DNA of 8,647 bases, from positions 1 to 8,647 of the forward strand of contig JAQVDG010000069.1 in assembly GCA_028698395.1 (NCBI GenBank), given 5' to 3'. The notes under the pieces are model-generated. The model did not search any database, had not been told where the DNA came from, and was given only the letters and a program-made list of their open reading frames with translations. Below, one piece after another: positions 1 through 6,096 of this stretch. The DNA comes from Weeksellaceae bacterium. GTDB taxonomy: Bacteria > Bacteroidota > Bacteroidia > Flavobacteriales > Weeksellaceae. Each line of letters opens with the position of its first letter. The stretch's first letter is position 1. The translations under genes and the position numbers were made by a program.

Positions 1-1
1 C

Positions 2-304
2 CCTGCCTATATTTATCAAGTAGAAAAGGATAGTTTTAATGTTATAAAAGCCGAGATCGAGATTTTGAAGCCTCATCTGATTATTTTTCTGACAGGTCCC
101 AATTATGATGGAATAATTAATGATCGGTTATCGATTGTTAAATATAAAAAAATTGATGGTTTCAATGAAAGACAGCTTGCTGGTATTGAAATGGATAGTG
201 TAAAATGTGCACTAAGAACCTATCACCCAAATTATTTATGGAGGCATGGTATCAATACTTATTATGAAGCAATGATAGATCATATAAATAAAACAATATT
301 CTAA
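2..304 (+). CDS. Uracil-DNA glycosylase superfamily-like protein, 3' end only
   Basis: The frame is open to the left edge, so this is the last 100 codons of a longer gene; the TTG at 65 is an internal codon, not a start. The visible part has a hydrophobic strand ending in a GPNYD motif (LIIFLTGPNYD, about residues 26-36 of the fragment) and near the C-terminus RTYHPNYLWR. A late HPN/HPS-type loop after a beta strand is where UDG-superfamily proteins carry their second active-site motif, and I recall similar bacterial proteins annotated as uracil-DNA glycosylase family. The N-terminal catalytic motif lies outside the window, so activity cannot be judged. The stop is 20 bases before the KAP NTPase gene on the same strand, suggesting co-transcription. 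That it is coding is fairly sure; the family is moderate, based on remembered motif style only. Confidence 0.6.
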   Translation, partial: PAYIYQVEKDSFNVIKAEIEILKPHLIIFLTGPNYDGIINDRLSIVKYKKIDGFNERQLAGIEMDSVKCALRTYHPNYLWRHGINTYYEAMIDHINKTIF

Positions 305-324
305 CAATCAGCAAATAACTAATT

Positions 325-2292
325 ATGTCACAAAAATTTTCAACAAGTTTGACAGACCTGCCAAGAAGTGCGAGTGATAAGGACGAATTTGGCATTGATA
401 AATATGAAAAAGGGTTGATGAAATTTATTGAATACACTAACACTCCATTAACAATAGCACTACAAGGTGAGTGGGGAAGCGGAAAAACTTCTCTGATGAA
501 CAGCCTTAAACATCAGCTGTGTGGAGAAGGTGGAAAGTTTCATGGAATTTGGTTGAATACCTGGCAATTTAGTTTGATGCGGGAGACCGAGCAAACCCTT
601 ATCAGCATAATAAAAGGGTTAACAGAAGAAGTGTTGAGTGTAGGCCGAATGGATAGTAGTGAATTGAAACATGCTACTGAAAAGTTAGCCAAAGTATTTG
701 GCAAAGTAATGACAGCTACGACAAAGTTTGCCGTAAAAGCGACTACTGGCCAAGATGTTGGTGAGTTGCTGGACTCCTTCAAAACTGAAAATAAGGAAAC
801 AACAATTTTTCAATTAAGAAATGAATTAAATCAAACCATAAAAATAATTTTAAAAGAGACTAGCAAAGAAGGGTTTCTGTTCTTTATTGATGATTTGGAT
901 CGGATTGATCCTCCTGTTGCTGTAATGATTCTGGAGTTGCTAAAGAATATTTTTGATCTAGAGAATTGTGTATTTGTATTAGCGATTGATTATGATGTGG
1001 TTATTAAAGGATTAGAACCAAAATTTGGAAAGTTTAATGAGGTAAACGAGCGGGAATTCAGATCCTTCTTTGATAAAATCATTCAACTGCCTTTTGCAAT
1101 GCCTGTTACCGGATACGAAATAAACAATTTTTTAAAAGAGAGCTTGTTGTCAATTGGCTATATCAATCAGAATCAGAGTAATGATAATAAACTGCTTGAA
1201 GATTTTACATCTTTTGCAAATTTATCTGTTGGAACAAATCCGCGAGCAATAAAAAGAATGTTGAATTATTTGTCGCTAATCAGTTGTATAAATTTAGCAG
1301 CGATTGACAAAGATAAGAACGAAGATGAAGGCGAATTGCTTAAGGATGATACGGATCTGTTAGTGAATTTTGCCCTTGTATGTATTCAAATTGCATACCC
1401 AACTGTGTATAGTCTACTCAATAAAAACCCAGATTTCGCTAACTGGGATGGGAATATTGCATTGCAGTACAATCTGAAAGACATTGACGAGGGTAGTCTT
1501 AAGAAAATAAATGAAATGGAAGAGTTTGATGATGAGTGGGAACAAGTATTATTCAGGTACTGTGAGAAGGAGTTTTATACGAAGAAAAATGCCCTGAAAA
1601 TATCGCAGATTGTAAATCAACTAAAAAGCATTGTAAAAGATAGAAAGCCAAATGAAAACCTAGGTGATACGATTGAAGCCATAATCAGACTTTCGTCAGT
1701 AACTAATATGGAAGCATTTGATAAACCAGTCATCAATGTTCATGCACCATCATTTTTAAGGAAGATAAGGCACGAAGTATGGCAAAAGTTGTTAGAGATT
1801 ATGCCGGAACACAGCACTGAAATAGAACAGCGTGCGGCGAAAATCAGGTCAAATGCCTTTATTCATTTCAAAAAGGGAGAAAATTGGCCCTGGTTGGTAT
1901 TGAAAGTGTGGTCAGTCAGTGGAAAAGTACGCTTATATATTGAAGGCGAAACCTTGATGTTTCCTGCAAAAAGACCAAATTTTGTTGATTGTTTCAAAGA
2001 TGCTGGTATATATGATGAATATGAATATTTTATTAAAGAATATGAATCAATGATGGTTCGCTACAGTGAATTCAATCACAGAGCTCCAGGATTTGTAACT
2101 AAAAATTATCGAAGTTATGTTATGCGCTTTCAGGCATTTTTAGCATTGGATGATGTAGAAAGTTTTGAGAAAGAGGAAAACATTGGAAAGATAGCCAGAG
2201 TAGTTTCTGAATTATACCATAAAATAATCGAATTGAAAGAGATAGCTTTAAAAGTAGAGCATTTTTATACTAATACAACTGAAGTGAAATAG
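325..2292 (+). CDS. KAP family P-loop NTPase
   Basis: This 655-residue protein belongs to the KAP (Kidins220/ARMS and PifA) group of STAND-like P-loop NTPases. The order of motifs is typical: a DEFGIDKYEKGLMKFI segment (20-35), Walker A GEWGSGKT (48-55), Walker B FLFFIDDLDRIDP (184-196) with the acidic pair D189/D190, a KIIQLPF strand (251-257), and an NPRAIKRMLN segment (305-314) in the position of the conserved Arg-containing helix. Many KAP proteins carry membrane helices inserted between the Walker motifs. Here that interval (about 56-183) is polar and helical with no convincing membrane span, so it should be cytoplasmic. Residues from about 330 on form a helical C-terminal region that I do not recognise and that may provide specificity. 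The ATG follows an A-rich leader 20 bases after the upstream glycosylase-like gene. Some KAP members (PifA of F plasmid) exclude phage; a defence role here is inference only. Confidence 0.9.
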   Translation: MSQKFSTSLTDLPRSASDKDEFGIDKYEKGLMKFIEYTNTPLTIALQGEWGSGKTSLMNSLKHQLCGEGGKFHGIWLNTWQFSLMRETEQTLISIIKGLTEEVLSVGRMDSSELKHATEKLAKVFGKVMTATTKFAVKATTGQDVGELLDSFKTENKETTIFQLRNELNQTIKIILKETSKEGFLFFIDDLDRIDPPVAVMILELLKNIFDLENCVFVLAIDYDVVIKGLEPKFGKFNEVNEREFRSFFDKIIQLPFAMPVTGYEINNFLKESLLSIGYINQNQSNDNKLLEDFTSFANLSVGTNPRAIKRMLNYLSLISCINLAAIDKDKNEDEGELLKDDTDLLVNFALVCIQIAYPTVYSLLNKNPDFANWDGNIALQYNLKDIDEGSLKKINEMEEFDDEWEQVLFRYCEKEFYTKKNALKISQIVNQLKSIVKDRKPNENLGDTIEAIIRLSSVTNMEAFDKPVINVHAPSFLRKIRHEVWQKLLEIMPEHSTEIEQRAAKIRSNAFIHFKKGENWPWLVLKVWSVSGKVRLYIEGETLMFPAKRPNFVDCFKDAGIYDEYEYFIKEYESMMVRYSEFNHRAPGFVTKNYRSYVMRFQAFLALDDVESFEKEENIGKIARVVSELYHKIIELKEIALKVEHFYTNTTEVK

Positions 2293-2359
2293 ATCGAATT
2301 AATGCATTTCAATCTTTAAAACGGAATAAGGCAGTATTAACTAATTAAAACAAAATATT

Positions 2360-2659
2360 ATGATTTCAGATGTAAGCATCAAGCACAACACAATCATGGT
2401 TTATGATTCAAAAGGCAGAAGAATATCGGCCATGTCACAAGGAGGAAAGGAGTTGGCAGGATTAACAGGTGAGTTTTTTGTAATTATCAATAATACAATT
2501 ATTGAGGTTTATGATGAAAAATGCAAAAAAATTTCTAGAATGGCCAAAGGGAGTAGGACTGTAGTGAGTGTTGCCGGTGATAGCTTTACTACTAAGAAGG
2601 CAGACATATTAGAGGTTTACGATAGAAATTGTAAAAGAATAAGTTATAGAAGTGCTTAG
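2360..2659 (+). CDS. Small protein of 36-residue VYD repeats, function unknown
   Basis: This 99-residue protein is an internal repeat. VYDSKGRRIS (14-23), VYDEKCKKIS (50-59) and VYDRNCKRIS (86-95) are spaced exactly 36 residues apart. Between them M..G followed by G(E/D).F also aligns, and each VYD is preceded by a hydrophobic NTIM/TIIE/DILE strand. The pattern suggests repeated beta hairpins, two full units closed by partial units at both ends, as in small beta-solenoid or propeller-like folds. There is no signal peptide or membrane segment, so it is probably cytoplasmic. The second and third units each have a Cys at the same position (C54 and C91), and the first has Gly there (G19). I recall similar short repeat proteins in diverse bacteria without assigned function. 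It lies 67 bases after the KAP gene on the same strand and starts after an A-rich leader, so it may belong to that transcript. I infer no activity. Confidence 0.75.
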   Translation: MISDVSIKHNTIMVYDSKGRRISAMSQGGKELAGLTGEFFVIINNTIIEVYDEKCKKISRMAKGSRTVVSVAGDSFTTKKADILEVYDRNCKRISYRSA

Positions 2660-2722
2660 TGAGGGATTACGAATGCGACGTAGTCTTAGACTATGCCGAG
2701 AGAGCGAGGCGAGGAGTTGCTG
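2660..2722 (+). repeat. Intergenic repeat remnant with GTAGTC hairpin
   Basis: Directly after the stop codon is TGAGGGATTA, which matches the TGAGGGATTG start of the larger repeat block at 4221. It is followed by a small hairpin, GTAGTC (2680-2685), loop TTA, GACTAT (2689-2694), and then a purine-rich GAGAGAGCGAGGCGAGGAG tail. A second copy of the hairpin core occurs at 5587-5601. GC content is higher than in the neighbouring genes. This looks like interspersed repeat material of the kind common between Bacteroidota genes; it could also act as a weak transcript-end structure. The remaining sequence to 2775 is AT-rich leader for the next gene. Confidence 0.5.
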
Positions 2723-2775
2723 GGTTACTATAAATAAACAATAATCATTTCAATCAATCTTTAAATGAGTATTTT

Positions 2776-3174
2776 ATGCAAAACTTCATAAAAGTATTTG
2801 GCACTTTACTGGCAACAATTTTGCTATCACTCAGTATATCAGCACAATCCATTACTGAACTTCAAGCTGATCTTAACCACATCAAGCTTAGTCTTGAACA
2901 GCACCATAAACAATACAAAATAGGTTCTAGCTTAATAATCACAGGTCTGATTGCTAGCAGCTCGGGCATGGTGATTAATGTTATTGCAAACAAGCCTGAA
3001 AATCAAAGCAATGGAAGTTCAAAAACCGACAAAGCCATCTCAAATAGCTTAATAATAGTGGGTGGTGGTCTTGCCTTAGCGGGATGGATTGTACAGATCG
3101 ACTCTCACAAATACTTCAAACGCGCTGCAGTAGGCTTTACCAGTAATGGCCTTACGCTTAATGTTGATTTGTAA
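2776..3174 (+). CDS. Hypothetical exported/membrane protein, signal peptide and two membrane segments
   Basis: This 132-residue protein starts with a clear Sec signal peptide (Lys6, hydrophobic 7-21, likely cleavage after ISA at 23). A short amphipathic, probably coiled-coil stretch follows (about 26-48, LQADLNHIKLSLEQHHKQY), then a first hydrophobic segment (about 49-70) and a second, Gly-rich one (about 88-108, ending ALAGWIVQI). They are separated by a polar Asn/Ser/Lys loop. The C-terminus (SNGLTLNVDL) ends in alternating hydrophobic residues like a beta strand. I recall small proteins of this build as common hypotheticals in Bacteroidota, but I do not recognise a named family. The ATG at 2776 puts the signal peptide at the extreme N-terminus. 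It sits downstream of a repeat remnant, so it may not share a transcript with the KAP gene. Confidence 0.75.
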   Translation: MQNFIKVFGTLLATILLSLSISAQSITELQADLNHIKLSLEQHHKQYKIGSSLIITGLIASSSGMVINVIANKPENQSNGSSKTDKAISNSLIIVGGGLALAGWIVQIDSHKYFKRAAVGFTSNGLTLNVDL

Positions 3175-3222
3175 GTAGGTACAATTACCAAATAACTGAG
3201 GTATTAGAATTAAGTACTTGTT

Positions 3223-3318
3223 ATGCAAAGAAGGATTTTGTTTAGTGTAGGTTTGATGGACGGATTAGTGGATGTAGACATTGACTATGCTGAGGTGGCA
3301 AAAAAAAGTTTTCAGTAA
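3223..3318 (+). CDS. Possible 31-residue small ORF
   Basis: An ATG-to-TAA frame of 31 codons lies in the 167-base gap before the membrane-anchored protein and ends 23 bases before that gene's start. It is bounded upstream by an in-frame TAA at 3211. The predicted peptide is basic at the N-terminus (MQRRILFSVG) and acidic in the middle (DGLVDVDIDYAEVA). No membrane span or known motif is visible and the leader is not especially A-rich. It could be a small gene, an upstream coupled ORF or chance. Confidence 0.2.
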   Translation: MQRRILFSVGLMDGLVDVDIDYAEVAKKSFQ

Positions 3319-3341
3319 GTAAAAAACAAAGTTTAGATATT

Positions 3342-4097
3342 ATGACTATAAAGAGAGCTTTAATATGGATTATAGCAATTGTTGTGGTATTAATGGTTGT
3401 TTACTTTAATTCCGATTTTTATTTATTAAAAATAGCAGAGAAAGAACGTAATAAAAAAATAGAGGAATATGACAGAATGGAAAAAAAATATATGGCAGAA
3501 GGAGTATATTCATTTCTTATTGATGTTACGGAAGACAAAACAGTGAGGAATAAGTTTGGCAGGGAGGTAACTCAAACGGTAATTAAAGGAAAACAATCAG
3601 TAGAATTTTCATTTACCAGCGATGAATTAATTATTGATTATCCATATCAGTGGTCTATTAACAACAGCTATAAATCTATGCTTCTAGGAATACAAACTAA
3701 ATTGCCAAGTTATTATCAAGTGAGAGAAGTTATAAGATTTAGTAAAGATTATGTTTTTGGCACTAATGGTACATGGTATTTTTATCCAACTAGTTGGAAA
3801 TTAATAAATTCTAAAACTGATGAAGTGATTTATGATGTTATGACCGAAATGAATTATGATAAACCAATTTTTGTATATCTAGATGCAAAGGATAATCCAA
3901 TTTTAGGTTCTAATATCTCTTTTTTATCTGTTGACAAGGATTTACATTTCAATGAAAAAATTGAATCATATATGGAAGGGTTTTTGCCTCTTTATTGTAC
4001 CAATTTTAAATATCCAGATGAAGTGTATGAATTAGAACAATACAAGCCCAGAAAATCATGGAATGATATGCTGAGAAAAGTTCTGAAAAATGATTAA
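3342..4097 (+). CDS. Membrane-anchored protein of unknown function
   Basis: This 251-residue protein has one N-terminal membrane helix (about 6-22, ALIWIIAIVVVLMVVYF) preceded by Lys4-Arg5. It is followed by a charged helical stalk rich in Lys and Glu (about 30-50) and then a mixed alpha/beta domain of about 200 residues. The order of charge predicts the domain outside the cytoplasmic membrane (N-in, C-out); no lipobox Cys is present. Aromatic residues are frequent (GTWYFYPTSW at about 143-152). I do not recognise the family. The gene is very AT-rich compared with the VWA gene to the right, and its AAAAAACAAAG leader is typical for Bacteroidota. It is the last + strand gene before the convergent repeat region, and a short inverted repeat overlaps its stop codon. 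Confidence 0.75.
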   Translation: MTIKRALIWIIAIVVVLMVVYFNSDFYLLKIAEKERNKKIEEYDRMEKKYMAEGVYSFLIDVTEDKTVRNKFGREVTQTVIKGKQSVEFSFTSDELIIDYPYQWSINNSYKSMLLGIQTKLPSYYQVREVIRFSKDYVFGTNGTWYFYPTSWKLINSKTDEVIYDVMTEMNYDKPIFVYLDAKDNPILGSNISFLSVDKDLHFNEKIESYMEGFLPLYCTNFKYPDEVYELEQYKPRKSWNDMLRKVLKND

Positions 4098-4107
4098 AAC
4101 AATCATT
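4089..4107 (+). terminator. AT-rich hairpin over the stop codon, weak terminator candidate
   Basis: AATGATT (4089-4095) and AATCATT (4101-4107) form a perfect 7-base inverted repeat with loop AAAAC, spanning the TAA stop of the preceding gene. The stem has only one G-C pair and is followed by CTATTCTG, not a T run, so termination is uncertain. The sequence from here to about 4210 is AT-rich and I see no gene or other element in it. Confidence 0.2.
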
Positions 4108-4216
4108 CTATTCTGACAATTCAATACTAAATATAACTGATAATCAAGTCACTCTATATGATCATTAGGCAATTGAGGTTAGGTAATTATTAAAATACTA
4201 AAACATCTAGGAATGC

Positions 4217-4396
4217 TGCGTGAGGGATTGGACTTCGACTCATTTCGACATCTCGATAAGCTCGATGCATCGCATGCTCAGTGCAGGCCGCTCAGTCGCC
4301 AGTGTTTCCTTTTAACTGCCGATTGTGGAGAAAAAAGTGGAAAGCCCGCAGCGAAGCGAGGAATGTAACGGAAAGCCCGACCCGAAGGGGCACGCC
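4217..4396. repeat. Composite intergenic repeat block (REP-like, apparently nested)
   Basis: This GC-richer block fills the convergent gap between the 3' ends of two genes. It begins with TGCGTGAGGGATTG (4217-4230) and ends with two copies of GGAAAGCCCG (4339-4348 and 4370-4379, 31 bases apart), then CCC-GAA-GGG and GCACGCCC. I recall these as successive parts of one repeat that is frequent between Bacteroidota genes. Here a segment of roughly 105 bases separates the two parts. That segment holds CATTTCGACATCTCGATAAG and a perfect 10-base palindrome CGATGCATCG (4263-4272) followed by GCATGC, and resembles a different dispersed repeat. No coding frame of note was found. Origin as a nested insertion is inference. 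Confidence 0.6.
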
Positions 4397-4411
4397 CAGA
4401 AAGTGTTTCAC

Positions 4412-5527
4412 TTACTGTCTTTGGTTTTTGTAATCAAAGGTATTTTCAATTAGGTTGATGATGAGGATATTTTCATCTGATTCTGGTGATTCGTATTCGA
4501 AAAAGATGCGCTTATCAGCGACGGTAAAGATAATTGTTTGATGAATTATGTTTTCTGTTTTGTTTATTGCTGTATAAAATACCATTGATGCGGGCCAAAC
4601 GCCAAATGAAGTGGATTCGATGAGTTTAACGCGTTTAATGTCGTTGAAATCGTAGGTTTCATTCATGTCAAGAATGAAATTATAAAGTAGCTCTGCAGTT
4701 TCTTTGTTTGAAAGACCATCGTTTGGGATGAGGTTATGACCTCTTAATGTAAGCGATTTATTTAAGGTGTAATCAAGAGGGGTGCATACAATTTTAAATT
4801 CGTTGGCTTCATAGGTTTCAACGGTGTATTGCCAGTCGTGAAAAAGTTTGAAGGATACATCCTGGACTTTAACGTCTTGAAAAGAGGGTGTAAAGGGCGT
4901 TGGAATGTTAAAGAAAGCCGGAATTATGACAAGTATTAAAAAGAGCAGACCGGAAACTGCCCAAATGATTGCTGATGTTTTTTGGCGTGGAAAACCTGGA
5001 ATATTTCCTTTTGATACGATGACATTTGTAATCAAGTCGTGCAAAGTCTGTGATTTTTTGTTGAAAAGCATCATGATGTAGCCCATGAAGAGCATTATAA
5101 TTGAAAGCGGTTTTATGAGGTTGCGCAAGACAGCTTTCCAGAAACTGATTCGCTGGCCATCAACACTGCTTATTTTTAGCTGCAATAAAGCTTTACCTGG
5201 TGTGGCTTGAAAAGGACTGCATTCGAAAGCGGCATTATAAAGAAGAAATACTAAAAAGCCGTAGGATGTATTCATGTATGCCAGGCGATTGGCAATTGTA
5301 AAGATGGCATCGGATGGGTGAATTGGTGAACCATCAGTAAATAAGTAGATTAAAGAGTTTAAGAAAAATAATATGGAACCATCTATTAAATAGGCTATTA
5401 ATCTGATTAGTAAGAGGTTTAATTTTGATGAAGGCTGGTTATTGTTTGTTTGACTTTCAGGATGAAGGGGTTCATTTTGAGTAATGGCTTCGAATGAAGT
5501 TGATGTGTTGGATTCAGAGGTTGACAT
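4412..5527 (-). CDS. RDD family membrane protein with C-terminal extracytoplasmic domain
   Basis: This 371-residue protein starts with about 34 polar Ser/Thr/Asn/Gln-rich residues, then an RDD domain. Helix 1 (about 38-62) carries R42 and D49, the first Arg and Asp of the family name. Helix 2 lies at about 88-103, followed by the ATPGKALLQLKIS motif (108-120) with its SVDG(Q)R turn. Helix 3 (about 136-156) leads to KKSQTLHDLITNVIV (157-171) with the conserved D164. A fourth helix (about 184-206) is followed by about 165 soluble residues. That tail alternates beta strands and ends in a helix, resembling PsbP/DcrB-like folds, but this is only a shape impression. RDD proteins are integral membrane proteins, some implicated in ion transport, most uncharacterised. 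It is the last gene of the leftward cluster, 149 bases after the preceding gene, with its own leader motif (5545-5557), so it may have its own promoter. Confidence 0.85.
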   Translation of the reverse strand: MSTSESNTSTSFEAITQNEPLHPESQTNNNQPSSKLNLLLIRLIAYLIDGSILFFLNSLIYLFTDGSPIHPSDAIFTIANRLAYMNTSYGFLVFLLYNAAFECSPFQATPGKALLQLKISSVDGQRISFWKAVLRNLIKPLSIIMLFMGYIMMLFNKKSQTLHDLITNVIVSKGNIPGFPRQKTSAIIWAVSGLLFLILVIIPAFFNIPTPFTPSFQDVKVQDVSFKLFHDWQYTVETYEANEFKIVCTPLDYTLNKSLTLRGHNLIPNDGLSNKETAELLYNFILDMNETYDFNDIKRVKLIESTSFGVWPASMVFYTAINKTENIIHQTIIFTVADKRIFFEYESPESDENILIINLIENTFDYKNQRQ

Positions 5528-5544
5528 GGTTGTATTGTTAATGA

Positions 5545-5557
5545 GTTTACGGGTTTA
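5545..5557 (-). promoter_or_regulatory. Shared leader motif TAAACCCGTAAAC, copy 1
   Basis: Read on the - strand, TAAACCCGTAAAC lies about 17 bases upstream of the RDD gene ATG. The identical 13-mer occurs at nearly the same distance before the next upstream gene (6025-6037). The flanks are also alike (AACTTA/AACTCT before, then a CATTAA- or CCTTAA-like stretch), so about 30 bases of leader are related. It could be a 5' UTR element aiding translation, a regulator site, or dispersed repeat sequence. Confidence 0.35.
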
Positions 5558-5586
5558 TAAGTTGATGGATTAAGAATTGACATGAT

Positions 5587-5601
5587 GTAGTCACAGACTA
5601 C
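5587..5601. repeat. Short hairpin repeat, copy 2 (GTAGTC-ACA-GACTAC)
   Basis: GTAGTC (5587-5592) and GACTAC (5596-5601) form a perfect 6-base stem with a 3-base loop, followed by GCC. The same core GTAGTC-NNA-GACTAY-GCC is found at 2680-2697 in the same orientation. It lies between the 109-residue membrane protein gene and the RDD gene and could mark the end of one transcript. There is no T run on either side strong enough to call a terminator. Confidence 0.45.
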
Positions 5602-5676
5602 GCCAAGCTTTTGGATTATTTTGATTATGTTTTGAATGTATGATTAATATAGTTTTGACATGTGAAGATATGTGAT

Positions 5677-6006
5677 TCATGAAATAGAACTAACAAGGAC
5701 AATTATTAGGAGTATTTGTGTGATATACAAGCTGGTAATGAATGTATTTAGGAATAGGGATCGCTTAAATATCATAACAATAAGGGCAATAAGTAACGGT
5801 GGAATAAATCCAGTAAAGAGGGTACCTGTTATGTTACCAATTGCTCCTGAAAAAGTAGTTGGATCATAATATGGATTTGCGTAAATGCCTTTGTTGAAGT
5901 TTTCAATGGCTACATAAAGGTAATAGGTGCCAACAAAGATGTTGAGTAGAACGTTTAATCCGATGTGGTAACCGGGAGGCATGATGGGGGCGTTTTTTTG
6001 TGACAT
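5677..6006 (-). CDS. Small three-helix membrane protein, unknown function
   Basis: This 109-residue protein has three predicted membrane helices (about 15-35, 55-80, 85-106), a polar N-terminus MSQKNAPIMPPGYH and an aromatic loop (IYANPYYDP, 41-49) between helices 1 and 2. Lys81-Arg82 between helices 2 and 3 is the strongest positive cluster, suggesting that loop is cytoplasmic. I do not recognise the family. It lies between the TPR gene (90 bases upstream, gap with a hairpin) and the RDD gene. It shares a leader motif with the latter, so the two membrane proteins may be expressed alike. The opposite-strand frame over it is an antisense shadow. Confidence 0.7.
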   Translation of the reverse strand: MSQKNAPIMPPGYHIGLNVLLNIFVGTYYLYVAIENFNKGIYANPYYDPTTFSGAIGNITGTLFTGFIPPLLIALIVMIFKRSLFLNTFITSLYITQILLIIVLVSSIS

Positions 6007-6024
6007 GATGTTTGGTTTTTAAGG

Positions 6025-6037
6025 GTTTACGGGTTTA
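6025..6037 (-). promoter_or_regulatory. Shared leader motif TAAACCCGTAAAC, copy 2
   Basis: This 13-base sequence is identical to the one before the RDD gene and ends about 18 bases upstream of the ATG of the 109-residue membrane protein. No copy was seen ahead of the TPR, 108-residue or VWA genes, so it marks the two distal genes of the cluster. Confidence 0.35.
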
Positions 6038-6049
6038 AGAGTTTTATCT

Positions 6050-6071
6050 CCACGCGAAAGGATTCGCGCGG
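6050..6071 (-). terminator. Stable hairpin between TPR and membrane protein genes
   Basis: A 9-base stem, CCGCGCGAA paired with TTCGCGTGG on the - strand, encloses a 4-base loop. One pair is G-U when read as - strand RNA but an A-C mismatch as + strand RNA, so the structure is better on the strand that carries the genes. A run of seven A (- strand) precedes it and no T run follows, so it is not a standard intrinsic terminator for leftward transcripts. Read rightward it is followed by TAGCTGTTTTTTT, but no + gene leads into it. It could instead be an attenuator or a processing/stability hairpin. Confidence 0.4.
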
Positions 6072-6096
6072 TAGCTGTTTTTTTGATCTGAATTTG

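Noticed and set aside
65..304. Separate 79-codon gene starting at TTG 65
   Set aside because: The frame is open without a stop back to base 2 and the upstream residues continue the same protein style, so 65 is internal to a gene cut by the window edge.
2305..2765. CATTTCAATC...TTTAAA similarity before the genes at 2360 and 2776
   Set aside because: The two copies (2305-2320 and 2746-2765) differ by a 4-base insertion and lie at very different distances from the starts (40 and 11 bases); AT-rich chance similarity is likely.
2765..2791. Eight-codon upstream ORF overlapping the start at 2776
   Set aside because: Too short to distinguish from chance and there is no repeated-codon or hairpin arrangement suggesting attenuation.
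4217..4396. CRISPR array or attC-like recombination site
   Set aside because: There are only two copies of a 10-base repeat with one interval, and no integrase or cas gene nearby; it fits an intergenic repeat better.
5672..5869. Forward 65-codon frame opposite the 109-residue membrane protein
   Set aside because: The opposite strand gives a coherent three-helix membrane protein with a proper leader; the forward frame has no recognisable features.
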